From: Candidatus Amarolinea dominans
GTDB lineage: Bacteria; Chloroflexota; Anaerolineae; SSC4; Amarolineaceae
DNA: 64,000 nt
Direction of reading: 5' to 3'
NCBI GenBank assembly: GCA_016719785.1
Contig: JADJYJ010000014.1
Span: 62,001 to 126,000, forward strand
The notes under the pieces were generated by a model. That model saw only the letters and a list, made by a program, of their open reading frames with translations, was not told the origin of the DNA and ran no database searches. A program made the translations under genes and the position numbers. How positions within the stretch are numbered: the stretch's first letter is position 1; every line of letters starts with the position of its first letter. Shown piece by piece: positions 26,267 through 36,638 of this stretch.

Positions 26267-27283
26267 CTACTCTGCCTGTGAGGGCCTTGCTATCGTCACG
26301 ACGCTGCGCGTCTCCGCAGACTGCCTGGCGGCCAGGGCCAGGTCGAGCGACAGCGCGCCCTCGCGGATCGGCGTGACCGGGGGGCGGTCTTCGACAATGG
26401 CGGCGTGTAGATCGAGCAGCTCCTGCAGATGGTAGGGCACGTCTGCAGAAACGATCTCGGTGTGCAGCAGCGGACCGGCCGTGTAGGTGAAGTTCGCATG
26501 GTTAGCGTCGGTGAAGTCGGCCGTCACGTTCTGCGCCACGATGCGATAATCGTTGATCCAGCGGCCGGGAATCGCGCCGTTGCTGGCGTAGACCACGCCG
26601 ATGCCGCCGTTCTCGAAGCCGATGACCGTACCCGAACCATCTTCGATCGTGTAATCGGGCATGTGACGGTGGAACATGTTGTTCTGCAAGCTGTAAACCG
26701 TCGCCGGCTCGCCCATCACGTAGCGCATCAGGTCGAGCAGGTGAATGACCTGCTCCACCAACTGGCCGCCGGACTTGTCGCGATCACGCCACCACGGCGC
26801 GTGCAGTTGGTTGCAGAAGTAGCGGGCGCTCATCAAGCCCACCGGACCGGTCTCGCCCGCATCGAGCATCTGCTTGAAGCGCGCGATGGCCGCGCCAAAA
26901 CGGGTCATGAAGCCCACCTGGGTCTTGATTCCCGCTCGTTCCGCAGCCGCGACCATGCGCCATGCCTGCTCTGAGCTGAGCGCGATCGGCTTCTCCAGCA
27001 GCAGGTGAACCCCGCGCGCCGCGGCCGCTTCCACCTCGTCGCTGTGACCGTAGGGCGGCAGGCAGACCACGCACAGGTCCAACGCCGCGGCCGCCAACAG
27101 CGCATGATGATCGCTGAAGACCGCGGCCCGTCCGTCCGTGTATCGAGCGGAGAGAGCCTGCGCCCGCTCTGGATGGCGGTCGCAGAAGGCAACAATCTCG
27201 AATTTGCTGGCCTGGCCCACCAGGTTCGCAGCATGGCGATGCGCAAACCCGCCGCAGCCGAGGATGGCCGTCCTGAGTCTCAT
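26267..27283 (-). CDS. Gfo/Idh/MocA-family oxidoreductase
   Basis: 338 residues. The N-terminal Rossmann fold has the dinucleotide loop AILGCGGFAHRHAANL and the family EKPIALSSEQAWRM segment, containing the catalytic-region Lys. The C-terminal domain has GGQLVEQVIHLLDLMRYVMG. Members oxidise or reduce sugars and inositol derivatives with NAD(P). ATG 27283 has a strong GGGAGG upstream. The same frame is open a further 47 codons to ATG 27424 (also with GAGGAGG), reading GKVIVLEAPAVIGYEEYPDRP; this resembles the start of a zinc-type alcohol dehydrogenase and may be a vestige fused by deletion. The gene is divergent from lacI and the ABC operon, suggesting that it acts on the same sugar. Confidence 0.85.
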   Translation of the reverse strand: MRLRTAILGCGGFAHRHAANLVGQASKFEIVAFCDRHPERAQALSARYTDGRAAVFSDHHALLAAAALDLCVVCLPPYGHSDEVEAAAARGVHLLLEKPIALSSEQAWRMVAAAERAGIKTQVGFMTRFGAAIARFKQMLDAGETGPVGLMSARYFCNQLHAPWWRDRDKSGGQLVEQVIHLLDLMRYVMGEPATVYSLQNNMFHRHMPDYTIEDGSGTVIGFENGGIGVVYASNGAIPGRWINDYRIVAQNVTADFTDANHANFTYTAGPLLHTEIVSADVPYHLQELLDLHAAIVEDRPPVTPIREGALSLDLALAARQSAETRSVVTIARPSQAE

Positions 27284-27596
27284 CGTTCTTCCTCCCAAAT
27301 CGTAACCGTTCAGAGATTGGGCGGTCTCCTGTCCGAACAGTGACCCCCAATGGGTCGTTGGCCGGTCGGGGTATTCCTCGTAACCGATCACAGCGGGGGC
27401 TTCGAGCACGATGACTTTTCCCATGCGCCTCCTCACCATCAGGCGAACGCCGAGCGGGCGGCCAAGAAGTATCTTCTCAATTTGTAGGGGCGCACCCTTG
27501 CGGTCGCCCACGCGGGCAGGCGCAAGGCCATGCCCACTATAGCATGACCGGCCTGGGGTGTCAATGAACCATTCTGGCGAAAAATTGCCAAACCTC

Positions 27597-27648
27597 TTGA
27601 CAACCAAAACGTTTTGGTGTATGATACGAACCATCCGAAACGTTTTGG
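27597..27648 (+). promoter_or_regulatory. lacI promoter with two LacI-family operators
   Basis: TTGACA (27597-27602) and TATGAT (27620-27625) are 17 bp apart. The spacer is filled by a perfect 16-bp palindrome ACCAAAACGTTTTGGT (27603-27618). A second palindrome, CCGAAACGTTTTGG (27635-27648), lies just downstream of the -10. Both have the central AAACGTTT of LacI/GalR/CcpA-type operators. Binding would block RNA polymerase, so autoregulation of lacI, and probably control of the operon, is expected. Confidence 0.85.
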
Positions 27649-27716
27649 TTCTCCTCTGCGCTGGCCTTGTCTCGTTGGGTTCAGGTTGATTCAGACTGGT
27701 TCGATTTGGCTTGGAT

Positions 27717-27745
27717 GGGTTTGGGTGGTTTTGGGTAGTTTTGGG
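27717..27745 (+). promoter_or_regulatory. G-quadruplex motif in the lacI leader
   Basis: Four GGG tracts at 27717, 27723, 27733 and 27743 are separated by loops of 3, 7 and 7 bases, fitting the canonical G3-N1-7 rule on the coding strand. It sits 24 bp before the lacI ATG, within a C-poor G/T-rich leader (27664-27755) built from GGTTTTGGGTAG-like repeats. Folding in the mRNA could hinder translation; this is a prediction only. Confidence 0.5.
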
Positions 27746-27768
27746 TAGTTTTGGATGAAGGAACGGCG

Positions 27769-28788
27769 ATGTCCGCTACGCTCAAGGAAATTGCGCAACG
27801 CACCGGCAGGTCCATTACGACCGTTTCCCGCGCTCTGGCCGATTACGACGACGTCAGCCCTGAGACGAAGTCGCTGGTGCGCCGCGTGGCCGGCGAACTG
27901 GGCTACACCCCCAACCTGCTGGCGCAGCGCCTGCAGAAGCGCCGCTCCGACACCATTGGCCTGATTCTGCCCACCTTTGGCCCGCGCTTTGCCGACCCCT
28001 TCTTCAGCGAGTTCCTGGCCGGCGTCGGCAACATGGCGGCCGAGCACGGCTATGACCTGCTCGTTTCGACCCAGGCGCCGGGCGACCGCGAGATGCAGGT
28101 TTACCGCCAGAAGGTGCAGAGCCGCCAGGTGGATGGTTTCGTCATCGTGCGCACCCGGCGCCAAGACACGCGCATCAGTTACCTGGAGGAGACCGGCTTT
28201 CCCTTCGTGGCCTTTGGCCGCACCGAGAACGACCTGAATTTTCCCTTTGTGGATGTGGACAGCATCCAGGGGATGCGCCTGCTCGCGGAGCACCTGATCG
28301 GCCTGGGCCATTGCCGCTTGGCGTGCCTGGCGCCCCCGTCCGATCTGCTCTTTGCCGAACAGCGCCTGAACGGCCTGCGTCAGGCGCTGACCGATCACGG
28401 CCTGGCGCTGCCTGAAGCGCTGGTTGTGTTGGGTGATCTGACCCAGAAGGGCGGTTACCAGGCAGCCGCTCGCCTGCTCGATAGTTCTCAGCTGCCAACT
28501 GCCGTAGTCGCCTGTAACGACCTGATGGCCCTGGGCGCGATGAGCGCCATCCAGGAACGGGGGTTGGTCATCGGTCGCGACATCGCCGTCACCGGCTTCG
28601 ACGACATCCCGATGGCCGAACACTCGCACCCGCCGCTGACCACCGTCCACCAGCCGATCTACCGCATCGGCAAGATGGTGTGTGAGATGCTCATCCAGCT
28701 CATTCAGGGGGAAGACCTGTCCCCTTCCCAGGTCATCCTGGAGCCAGCGCTGGTCGTGCGCCAATCGTGCGGCAGCGTGGGTCATTGA
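27769..28788 (+). CDS. LacI-family transcriptional repressor
   Basis: 339 residues. The N-terminal HTH reads TLKEIAQRTGRSITTVSRALADY, with the LacI hinge (YTPNLLAQRLQKRRSDTIGLILP). The periplasmic-binding-like effector domain follows (GYDLLVSTQAPGDREMQVY, DGFVIVRTRR, FDDIPMAEHSHPPLTTVHQP). It binds palindromic operators and is released by a sugar or solute ligand. ATG 27769 has GAAGGA 6 bases upstream. The gene is followed by the ABC transporter and phosphorylase genes on the same strand, and its own promoter contains matching operators. The ligand is unknown; a glucoside such as glucosylglycerate or sucrose is suggested by the GH13 enzyme downstream. Confidence 0.93.
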   Translation: MSATLKEIAQRTGRSITTVSRALADYDDVSPETKSLVRRVAGELGYTPNLLAQRLQKRRSDTIGLILPTFGPRFADPFFSEFLAGVGNMAAEHGYDLLVSTQAPGDREMQVYRQKVQSRQVDGFVIVRTRRQDTRISYLEETGFPFVAFGRTENDLNFPFVDVDSIQGMRLLAEHLIGLGHCRLACLAPPSDLLFAEQRLNGLRQALTDHGLALPEALVVLGDLTQKGGYQAAARLLDSSQLPTAVVACNDLMALGAMSAIQERGLVIGRDIAVTGFDDIPMAEHSHPPLTTVHQPIYRIGKMVCEMLIQLIQGEDLSPSQVILEPALVVRQSCGSVGH

Positions 28789-28808
28789 GTCCCGGCGAGT
28801 CAGGTTCT

Positions 28809-28886
28809 CCCCGCTTTTCCATCAGATTCCCGCGCTTGTCCATCAGATTCCGCCCGCTTGTCCGTCAGATTTCCCCCGCTTGTCCA
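28809..28886 (+). repeat. ~21-bp tandem repeat, 3.6 units
   Basis: Successive units with core CCGCTTGTCCATCAGATT begin at 28809, 28829, 28850 and 28872; the last is incomplete. Units differ at a few bases. It lies in the lacI-transporter gap, about 20 bp after the lacI stop. The remainder of the gap up to 29007 shows no gene. Confidence 0.75.
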
Positions 28887-29007
28887 GAGGAGGTGAGCCA
28901 CCGCAACAGCCAGACCTGAAGAACCCTCGTTTGGAGAGATAGTCATTTGCATTTCAGGAGTTATCTATGAGCCACGGCTCACCGCTGCTGACGAAATGGC
29001 TCATGGA

Positions 29008-29081
29008 TATACTGCAAGCATGCACGAATTGCGCCTGTTTTCGTAGGCGGAAAAGTGAAGTCTATTCCCGCTTGCAGCATA
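29008..29081 (+). repeat. 74-bp inverted-repeat-ended element, copy 1
   Basis: It begins TATACTGCAAGC and ends GCTTGCAGCATA. The interior includes the hairpin CGCCTGTTTTCGTAGGCG. A copy of identical length lies at 38565-38638 and a divergent inverted copy at ~46881. This copy precedes the substrate-binding protein gene by 28 bp and could affect its leader. Confidence 0.75.
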
Positions 29082-29109
29082 GCAAACCCATTTTCCAGGG
29101 AGGAGAATC

Positions 29110-31746
<2,637 letters not shown>

Positions 31747-31870
31747 TCGTAAGAATCGCTTGCGGCCGGTTGCTGACCGGCCGCAAGCCAGGGATCGGTC
31801 CATCCTTCTGGCCCCTGGCGGAGCGCAAACCCGCCAGGGGTCCGAAGAAGCATGACCAGGGAGCAGGACA

Positions 31871-33271
31871 ATGACCACCGAACCTGCCGCGCCGGCCAGA
31901 ACGCGCCGGACGCAGCGCCAATGGGCGCCCTATCTGCTGATCCTGCCGTCGCTGATCTACCTGGCGATCTTCTTCGCCTGGCCGATGGTGCGAGCCATCC
32001 GGCTGGCAGTGTGGGACGAGCGAGCGCTGCTGACCCTGCGCGCAGAGGCTTCTACCGGCAGCAGCACAACCGGCGCCTTGCCCCAGGGCAGCCAGGTGAT
32101 CCTGCTCGATCGCCAGAGCATCATGGCCGCGGCCGCCGACCTGACCGGCGGAGAGACGCTGACCGAGGTGTGGTTTCGCATCGAGGGCAACGACCCCGCC
32201 GGCAACCGCGTCGAGGGATGGACGCCCGAAAGCCGCATCCGCGTGCGCGTGACCGATGAGCAGGGCGCGCCGGTCGAAGGCACGGTGCGGCCCAAACTGG
32301 GCGCCGCCGCAGACCCCCTCACCAGCCTGTATGTTGACCCCAACGAGACGAGCGCCGTGCGCGGTAAACTGGCCGGCGGCGCGGTGGTGCGCATCTCGGA
32401 GCAGGCCACCCTGGAGATCTGGTTTCAGGTGCAGGGTCAGCGCGACGAACGAACGCTGACCGGCTGGGCGCCGTCACGGCTGCTGCAAGTCTACGGCGAC
32501 GGCGTCAGCGGCCGGGTTGACCAGGGCGACACCGGCCAGTTCACCACCACCTACATCGAGCGCATGCTCAACGACCGTTTCTTCCGGCCGGCGCTGAGCA
32601 CTACCTTGCTGCTGATGGTCATCATCATCCCGGTGCAGTTCATCCTCGCCATCATCATGGCGCTGGTGATCCAGGCCCGCCTGAAGTTCAACACCGTCTT
32701 CCTCTCCATTTTTGCGATCCCCCTGGCCGCGTCCGACCTGGCCGTGGGCATCGTCTGGTATTCCATCTTCACCCAGAGCGGCTACCTCAACAGCATCCTG
32801 CAAGGCCTGGGTCTGATCAGCGCTTCGCAGCCCTATCTCACCGCGGACACCCGCCATTGGATCATCATCGCCGTCTGGCTGGCCGAGGTGTGGCGGGCCA
32901 CCGCCATCGTCATGGTCATCGTGGTCTCCGGCCTGCAGGCTATCTCGCAAGAGGTGCTGGAGGCCGCTGAGGTGTTCGGCGCCACTCTGTGGCAGCGCGT
33001 GCGCTATGTCATCCTGCCGCTGCTCAAGCCCAGCCTCCAGGTCGCCTTGATTCTGCGCACCATCCTCGCCTTGCAGGTCTTCGCGGTGGTGATTGCACTC
33101 TCCGGCGGCGAGGTGGTCACGGTGTTGGCGAACGAGACCTATCGCCAGTATTACACGCTGCGCAACATGAACGTCGCCGCCGCGTACGCCGCCCTGATCC
33201 TGTTGATTTCCATGTTTACCGCTGTTTTCTACCTGCGCATGGTGCGCAGCCAAGAGGAGGCCGGCCCATGA
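31871..33271 (+). CDS. MalF-type ABC permease with inserted SH3b-like domains
   Basis: 466 residues, longer than the ~300 usual for this family. After the first membrane helix (LLILPSLIYLAIFFAWPMV) an extracellular insert of ~170 residues contains two bacterial-SH3-like units, recognisable from LRAEASTGSSTTGALPQGSQV with VEGWTPESRI and from SLYVDPNETSAVRGKLAGG with LTGWAPSRLLQVYG. The remaining ~230 residues hold five helices and the EAA-type cytoplasmic loop (EVLEAAEVFGATLWQRVRYVILP). MalF itself has an insert at this place that contacts the binding protein, so the SH3b pair may touch the double binding protein. The stop overlaps the next start (ATGA). Confidence 0.85.
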   Translation: MTTEPAAPARTRRTQRQWAPYLLILPSLIYLAIFFAWPMVRAIRLAVWDERALLTLRAEASTGSSTTGALPQGSQVILLDRQSIMAAAADLTGGETLTEVWFRIEGNDPAGNRVEGWTPESRIRVRVTDEQGAPVEGTVRPKLGAAADPLTSLYVDPNETSAVRGKLAGGAVVRISEQATLEIWFQVQGQRDERTLTGWAPSRLLQVYGDGVSGRVDQGDTGQFTTTYIERMLNDRFFRPALSTTLLLMVIIIPVQFILAIIMALVIQARLKFNTVFLSIFAIPLAASDLAVGIVWYSIFTQSGYLNSILQGLGLISASQPYLTADTRHWIIIAVWLAEVWRATAIVMVIVVSGLQAISQEVLEAAEVFGATLWQRVRYVILPLLKPSLQVALILRTILALQVFAVVIALSGGEVVTVLANETYRQYYTLRNMNVAAAYAALILLISMFTAVFYLRMVRSQEEAGP

Positions 33272-34158
33272 CAACCGCTCACCCTCCCGCTCCTTCCGGC
33301 GCCCAGGTTTCGGCTGAGATGGCACGCGTGCGCGGCCAGGCCCGGCGTCGTCTGCTTCTGGGGCGCGCCTTCACCTACCTGGTGGGCATCCTGCTGGCGC
33401 TGTGGGTGCTGGCGCCGATCTGGTTGATCGCCTCGATGGCGCTGACCACGCCCGAAACGGTGCGCAGCTATCCCAAAGGCGTGCTGCCCTTCATCCCCTT
33501 CTCGTTCGACACCATGTCGTTCTTCCTGGGATCGTATGGCATCGTGCCCGGCCTCATCAACAGCGTGGTGGTCGCGCTCATCACGCTGACGCTCTCGACG
33601 CTGATCGCCGCGCCGGCCGGCTACGCCACATCCCGCTACCTCTTCCGCGGTCGCGACGCGTTTCGCCTCGCCATCCTGGCCGTGCGCGCTTTCCCGGTGG
33701 TCATCCTCTCCATCCCCCTGGCCGTGACCTTCATCAGCCTGGGCATCTACGATCAGGTCTACAGCCTGGCGCTGATGCATACCGCCCTGACCTTGCCCAC
33801 CACCATCCTGGTGATCGGCAGCGTCTTCGCCAGCATCCCCTACGAACTGGAGGAGGCGGCCCAGGTGTTCGGCTGCACACCGCTCCAGGCCTTTCGACGC
33901 GTGGTGCTGCCGCTGGTGCTGCCGGGCATTGCGGCCGCAGCCGTCTTCACCTTCGTCATGTCGTGGAACGAGGTTTTCGCAGCCACAGTGCTGACCGTGC
34001 AGAACCGCACCCTGCCCGCCCAGGTGCTGGTCTCGCTGCGGCAGTCCGGGGAGGCCTACAAGTTTGCCGGCGGGTTTTTCATGCTGCTGCCCTCGGTGAT
34101 CTTCATCTTCGCGATCCGCAAGTATCTGTTCAACATGTGGGGACAGATCAGCAAATAG
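33268..34158 (+). CDS. MalG-type ABC sugar permease
   Basis: 296 residues with six predicted helices, beginning with YLVGILLALWVLAPIWLIA. It has the EAA loop EEAAQVFGCTPLQAFRRVVLPLVLPG. It pairs with the upstream permease to form the membrane channel of a CUT1-type sugar importer. The ATG at 33268 overlaps the previous stop by four bases, indicating translational coupling. The N-terminus has a ~30-residue cytoplasmic, arginine-rich extension. The ATPase gene follows after 18 bp. Confidence 0.93.
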   Translation: MTTAHPPAPSGAQVSAEMARVRGQARRRLLLGRAFTYLVGILLALWVLAPIWLIASMALTTPETVRSYPKGVLPFIPFSFDTMSFFLGSYGIVPGLINSVVVALITLTLSTLIAAPAGYATSRYLFRGRDAFRLAILAVRAFPVVILSIPLAVTFISLGIYDQVYSLALMHTALTLPTTILVIGSVFASIPYELEEAAQVFGCTPLQAFRRVVLPLVLPGIAAAAVFTFVMSWNEVFAATVLTVQNRTLPAQVLVSLRQSGEAYKFAGGFFMLLPSVIFIFAIRKYLFNMWGQISK

Positions 34159-34176
34159 CCTGACAGGTGTACGAGC

Positions 34177-35271
34177 ATGTCTGAGATCAGAATCGAGAAT
34201 GTCACCAAGCGGTTCGGCAAGTTCCTGGCAGTGAACGATATTTCGCTCACCGTGGCGGACCGCGAGTTCATGGTGCTGCTTGGCCCCAGCGGCTGCGGCA
34301 AGACCACCCTGCTGCGCGCCATTGCGGGGCTGGGCATGGCCGACGAAGGGCGCATCAGCATCGGCGGCCGCGATGTGACCTACCTGCCCGCGCGTGAGCG
34401 GGGCATCTCCATGGTATTCCAGAGCTACGCCATCTTCCCGCACATGAATGTGTTCGACAACATCGCCTTTGGCCTAAAGATGCAAAAGCTGGACAAGGCC
34501 GAAATCGAAAACCGTGTGCGCCGCGCGGCCGGACTGCTGCACATCGAGGGGATGCTCGATCGCTTTCCCTCCAAGATGAGCGGCGGCCAGCGCCAGCGCG
34601 TCGCGGTGGCGCGCGCCATTGCCATGCAGTCGCAGGTGCTGCTGATGGACGAGCCGCTGAGCAACCTGGACGCGCTGCTGCGCCTGGAGATGCGGGCCGA
34701 ACTGAAGCGGCTGCTGGCCGAACTGGGCGCCACCACCATCTACGTCACCCACGACCAGATCGAGGCGATGAGCATGGGAGATCGCATCGCGGTCATGCGT
34801 GACGGCATCATCGAGCAGGTGGACTTTCCCACCACCGTGTACGACCGTCCGGCGAACCAGTTCATCGGCGGTTTCATCGGCACGCCGCCCATGAACTTCC
34901 TGACGGGCCAGGTGCAACGCCAGGACGGCCGCACCGTGGTGCGCATCGGCGACTTCAGCCTGACCTGCAGCCCGGCCATGGCGCCAATCCTCTCCGCCTA
35001 CGACGGCAAGCCGATCCTGGCGGGAATCCGCGCGGAGAACATGGAGACGCGAGCCAGCCCGGCCGAAGATGCGCTGCGGGCCACCGTCCTGGTCGTAGAA
35101 CCATTGGGTTCCCAGAACCTGCTGACCGTCGCCTTTGGCGGGCATCGCATCAAGGTGTCCACCCATCCGAGCTTCCAAACGCACGCCGACGCCGAAGTCT
35201 GGCTGCGCTTCCCGACCGACAACATCCGCTGGATTGACCCGGAAACGAAAAGGGCACTGTACCCGAAATAA
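34177..35271 (+). CDS. ABC transporter ATP-binding protein (MalK/UgpC type)
   Basis: 364 residues. Walker A GPSGCGKTTL (~residue 37), Q-loop VFQSYAIFPHMNV, signature SGGQRQRVAVARAIA, Walker B VLLMDEPLSNLD and the switch His in TIYVTHDQIEAMS are all present. The C-terminal ~120 residues are an OB/TOBE regulatory domain, typical of CUT1 sugar ATPases (ILAGIRAENMETR; ending KRALYPK). It powers the two permeases encoded upstream. All catalytic motifs are intact. Confidence 0.95.
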   Translation: MSEIRIENVTKRFGKFLAVNDISLTVADREFMVLLGPSGCGKTTLLRAIAGLGMADEGRISIGGRDVTYLPARERGISMVFQSYAIFPHMNVFDNIAFGLKMQKLDKAEIENRVRRAAGLLHIEGMLDRFPSKMSGGQRQRVAVARAIAMQSQVLLMDEPLSNLDALLRLEMRAELKRLLAELGATTIYVTHDQIEAMSMGDRIAVMRDGIIEQVDFPTTVYDRPANQFIGGFIGTPPMNFLTGQVQRQDGRTVVRIGDFSLTCSPAMAPILSAYDGKPILAGIRAENMETRASPAEDALRATVLVVEPLGSQNLLTVAFGGHRIKVSTHPSFQTHADAEVWLRFPTDNIRWIDPETKRALYPK

Positions 35272-35329
35272 GCGCTTGCGCGAAGGATGTGCCTATTTGC
35301 GCATCACGCATCAGACCGGAAACACTGCT

Positions 35330-36607
35330 ATGAACATCGCCTTCATCTCGACCCGCATCGCCGGAACCGACGGCGTCTCGCTGGAAATCGCCAAGCTGGC
35401 GACGATTCTGCGGCGCCTGGGGCACGACTACTGCTTCTGCGCGGGTGAGCTGGACGCCGACGCCGCGCCCGGACAGCTCGTGCCAGAAATGCACTTTGCC
35501 CATCCGGAGGCGCGCTGGATTCACGATCACAGCTTTGGCGCAACCGAGGCCGCGCCTGGCCTCGAAGAGCGCATCGCGGCCCAGGCGGCCCGGCTGACCG
35601 CGGCCCTGGCGCGCTTCGTCGAAGAACAGCGCGTGGACATGCTGTTCGTGCAGAACGCGCTCGCCATCCCCATGCACGTGGCGCTGGGCGTCGCGCTGAC
35701 CGATTTCATCGCCGCAACCGGCATCCCCACCCTGGCCCACAACCACGACCTGGCCTGGGAACGACCGCGTTTCACCGTCAACTGCATCCCCGGCATCCTG
35801 GCGCGCTGCTTCCCCCCGGTTCTGCCCTCGCTGCGGCACCTGGTCATCAACTCGCTGGCGCAGCAGGCCCTGGCCGCACGCAAGGGCGTCGAGGCTGTGC
35901 TGCTGCCCAACATCTTCGACTTCGAAACCGCCGCGCCGGCCATGACGCCGGCCAACGCCGACCTGCGCGCCACGCTCGGCCTGGGCAGCGACCACCTGCT
36001 GATCCTGCAGCCCACGCGCGTCATCAGCCGCAAGGGCATCGAGCTGGCGATCGAACTGGTGCGGCGGCTGCGCGCAACGCAGCCGCGCTCGCGGCTGTTG
36101 GGCAAAGAGCCGGTGCTGGTCATCAGTCACCACGCGGGCGATGAGGGTTTCGGCTACCTGGAGCAACTGCGGGCGCAGGCGGCGCGGGCCGGCGTGCCCA
36201 TGATCTACGCCGCGCAGCACTTCTCACCCCAGGCAGAGGCGACCGCTGGCCGCTTCACCTTGTGGGATGCCTACGTCCATGCCAATTTCGTCACCTACCC
36301 CAGCCTGATCGAAGGCTTCGGCAATGCCCTGCTCGAAACGCTCTACTTCCGCCTGCCGGCCCTGGTCAACCGCTACCCGGTCTACGCAGCCGACATCGCG
36401 CCCCTGGGCTTCGACCTGGTGGAAATTGATGCGGCCGCTGACCCCGCCAACCTGGCGGCCATCACCTCCGAGACGGTGGAGGCTGTCGTCGAGGCCATCA
36501 TGGATCCCGTGCGGCGGCGGCGTATGGTAGAATGGAACTATCACCTGGCCCGCCAGCACTTTTCCTTCGAGGCCGTAACCCCGCTGCTGGCGTCGCTGAT
36601 CCGGTGA
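35330..36607 (+). CDS. GT4-like glycosyltransferase
   Basis: 425 residues with GT-B fold character. The N-terminal Rossmann-type start is MNIAFISTRIAGTDGVSLEIAKLATILRR (first 16 residues diagnostic). Central features are VQNALAIPMHVALG and TLAHNHDLAWERPRF, then LILQPTRVISRKGIELAIELV. The donor-binding C-domain contains YPSLIEGFGNALLETLYFRLPAL, with the E-x7-E pattern of GT4 enzymes. The gene lies between an ABC sugar ATPase and a GH13_18-like phosphorylase, so it probably makes or extends the same glycoside, for example a glucosyl- or mannosylglucosyl-glycerate. That substrate is inference. The start at ATG 35330 matches the family; there is no strong Shine-Dalgarno. Confidence 0.8.
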   Translation: MNIAFISTRIAGTDGVSLEIAKLATILRRLGHDYCFCAGELDADAAPGQLVPEMHFAHPEARWIHDHSFGATEAAPGLEERIAAQAARLTAALARFVEEQRVDMLFVQNALAIPMHVALGVALTDFIAATGIPTLAHNHDLAWERPRFTVNCIPGILARCFPPVLPSLRHLVINSLAQQALAARKGVEAVLLPNIFDFETAAPAMTPANADLRATLGLGSDHLLILQPTRVISRKGIELAIELVRRLRATQPRSRLLGKEPVLVISHHAGDEGFGYLEQLRAQAARAGVPMIYAAQHFSPQAEATAGRFTLWDAYVHANFVTYPSLIEGFGNALLETLYFRLPALVNRYPVYAADIAPLGFDLVEIDAAADPANLAAITSETVEAVVEAIMDPVRRRRMVEWNYHLARQHFSFEAVTPLLASLIR

Positions 36608-36638
36608 GTCAGGAAAAAAATGTGAGCACCACACGATC

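Noticed and set aside
28809..28886. Possible CRISPR array
   Set aside because: Units are contiguous (~21 bp) without spacers of unique sequence, and no cas gene is nearby.
32989..33267. N-terminal extension of the second permease
   Set aside because: It overlaps the first permease in another frame; the ATGA overlap at 33268 fits coupled translation and the family start.
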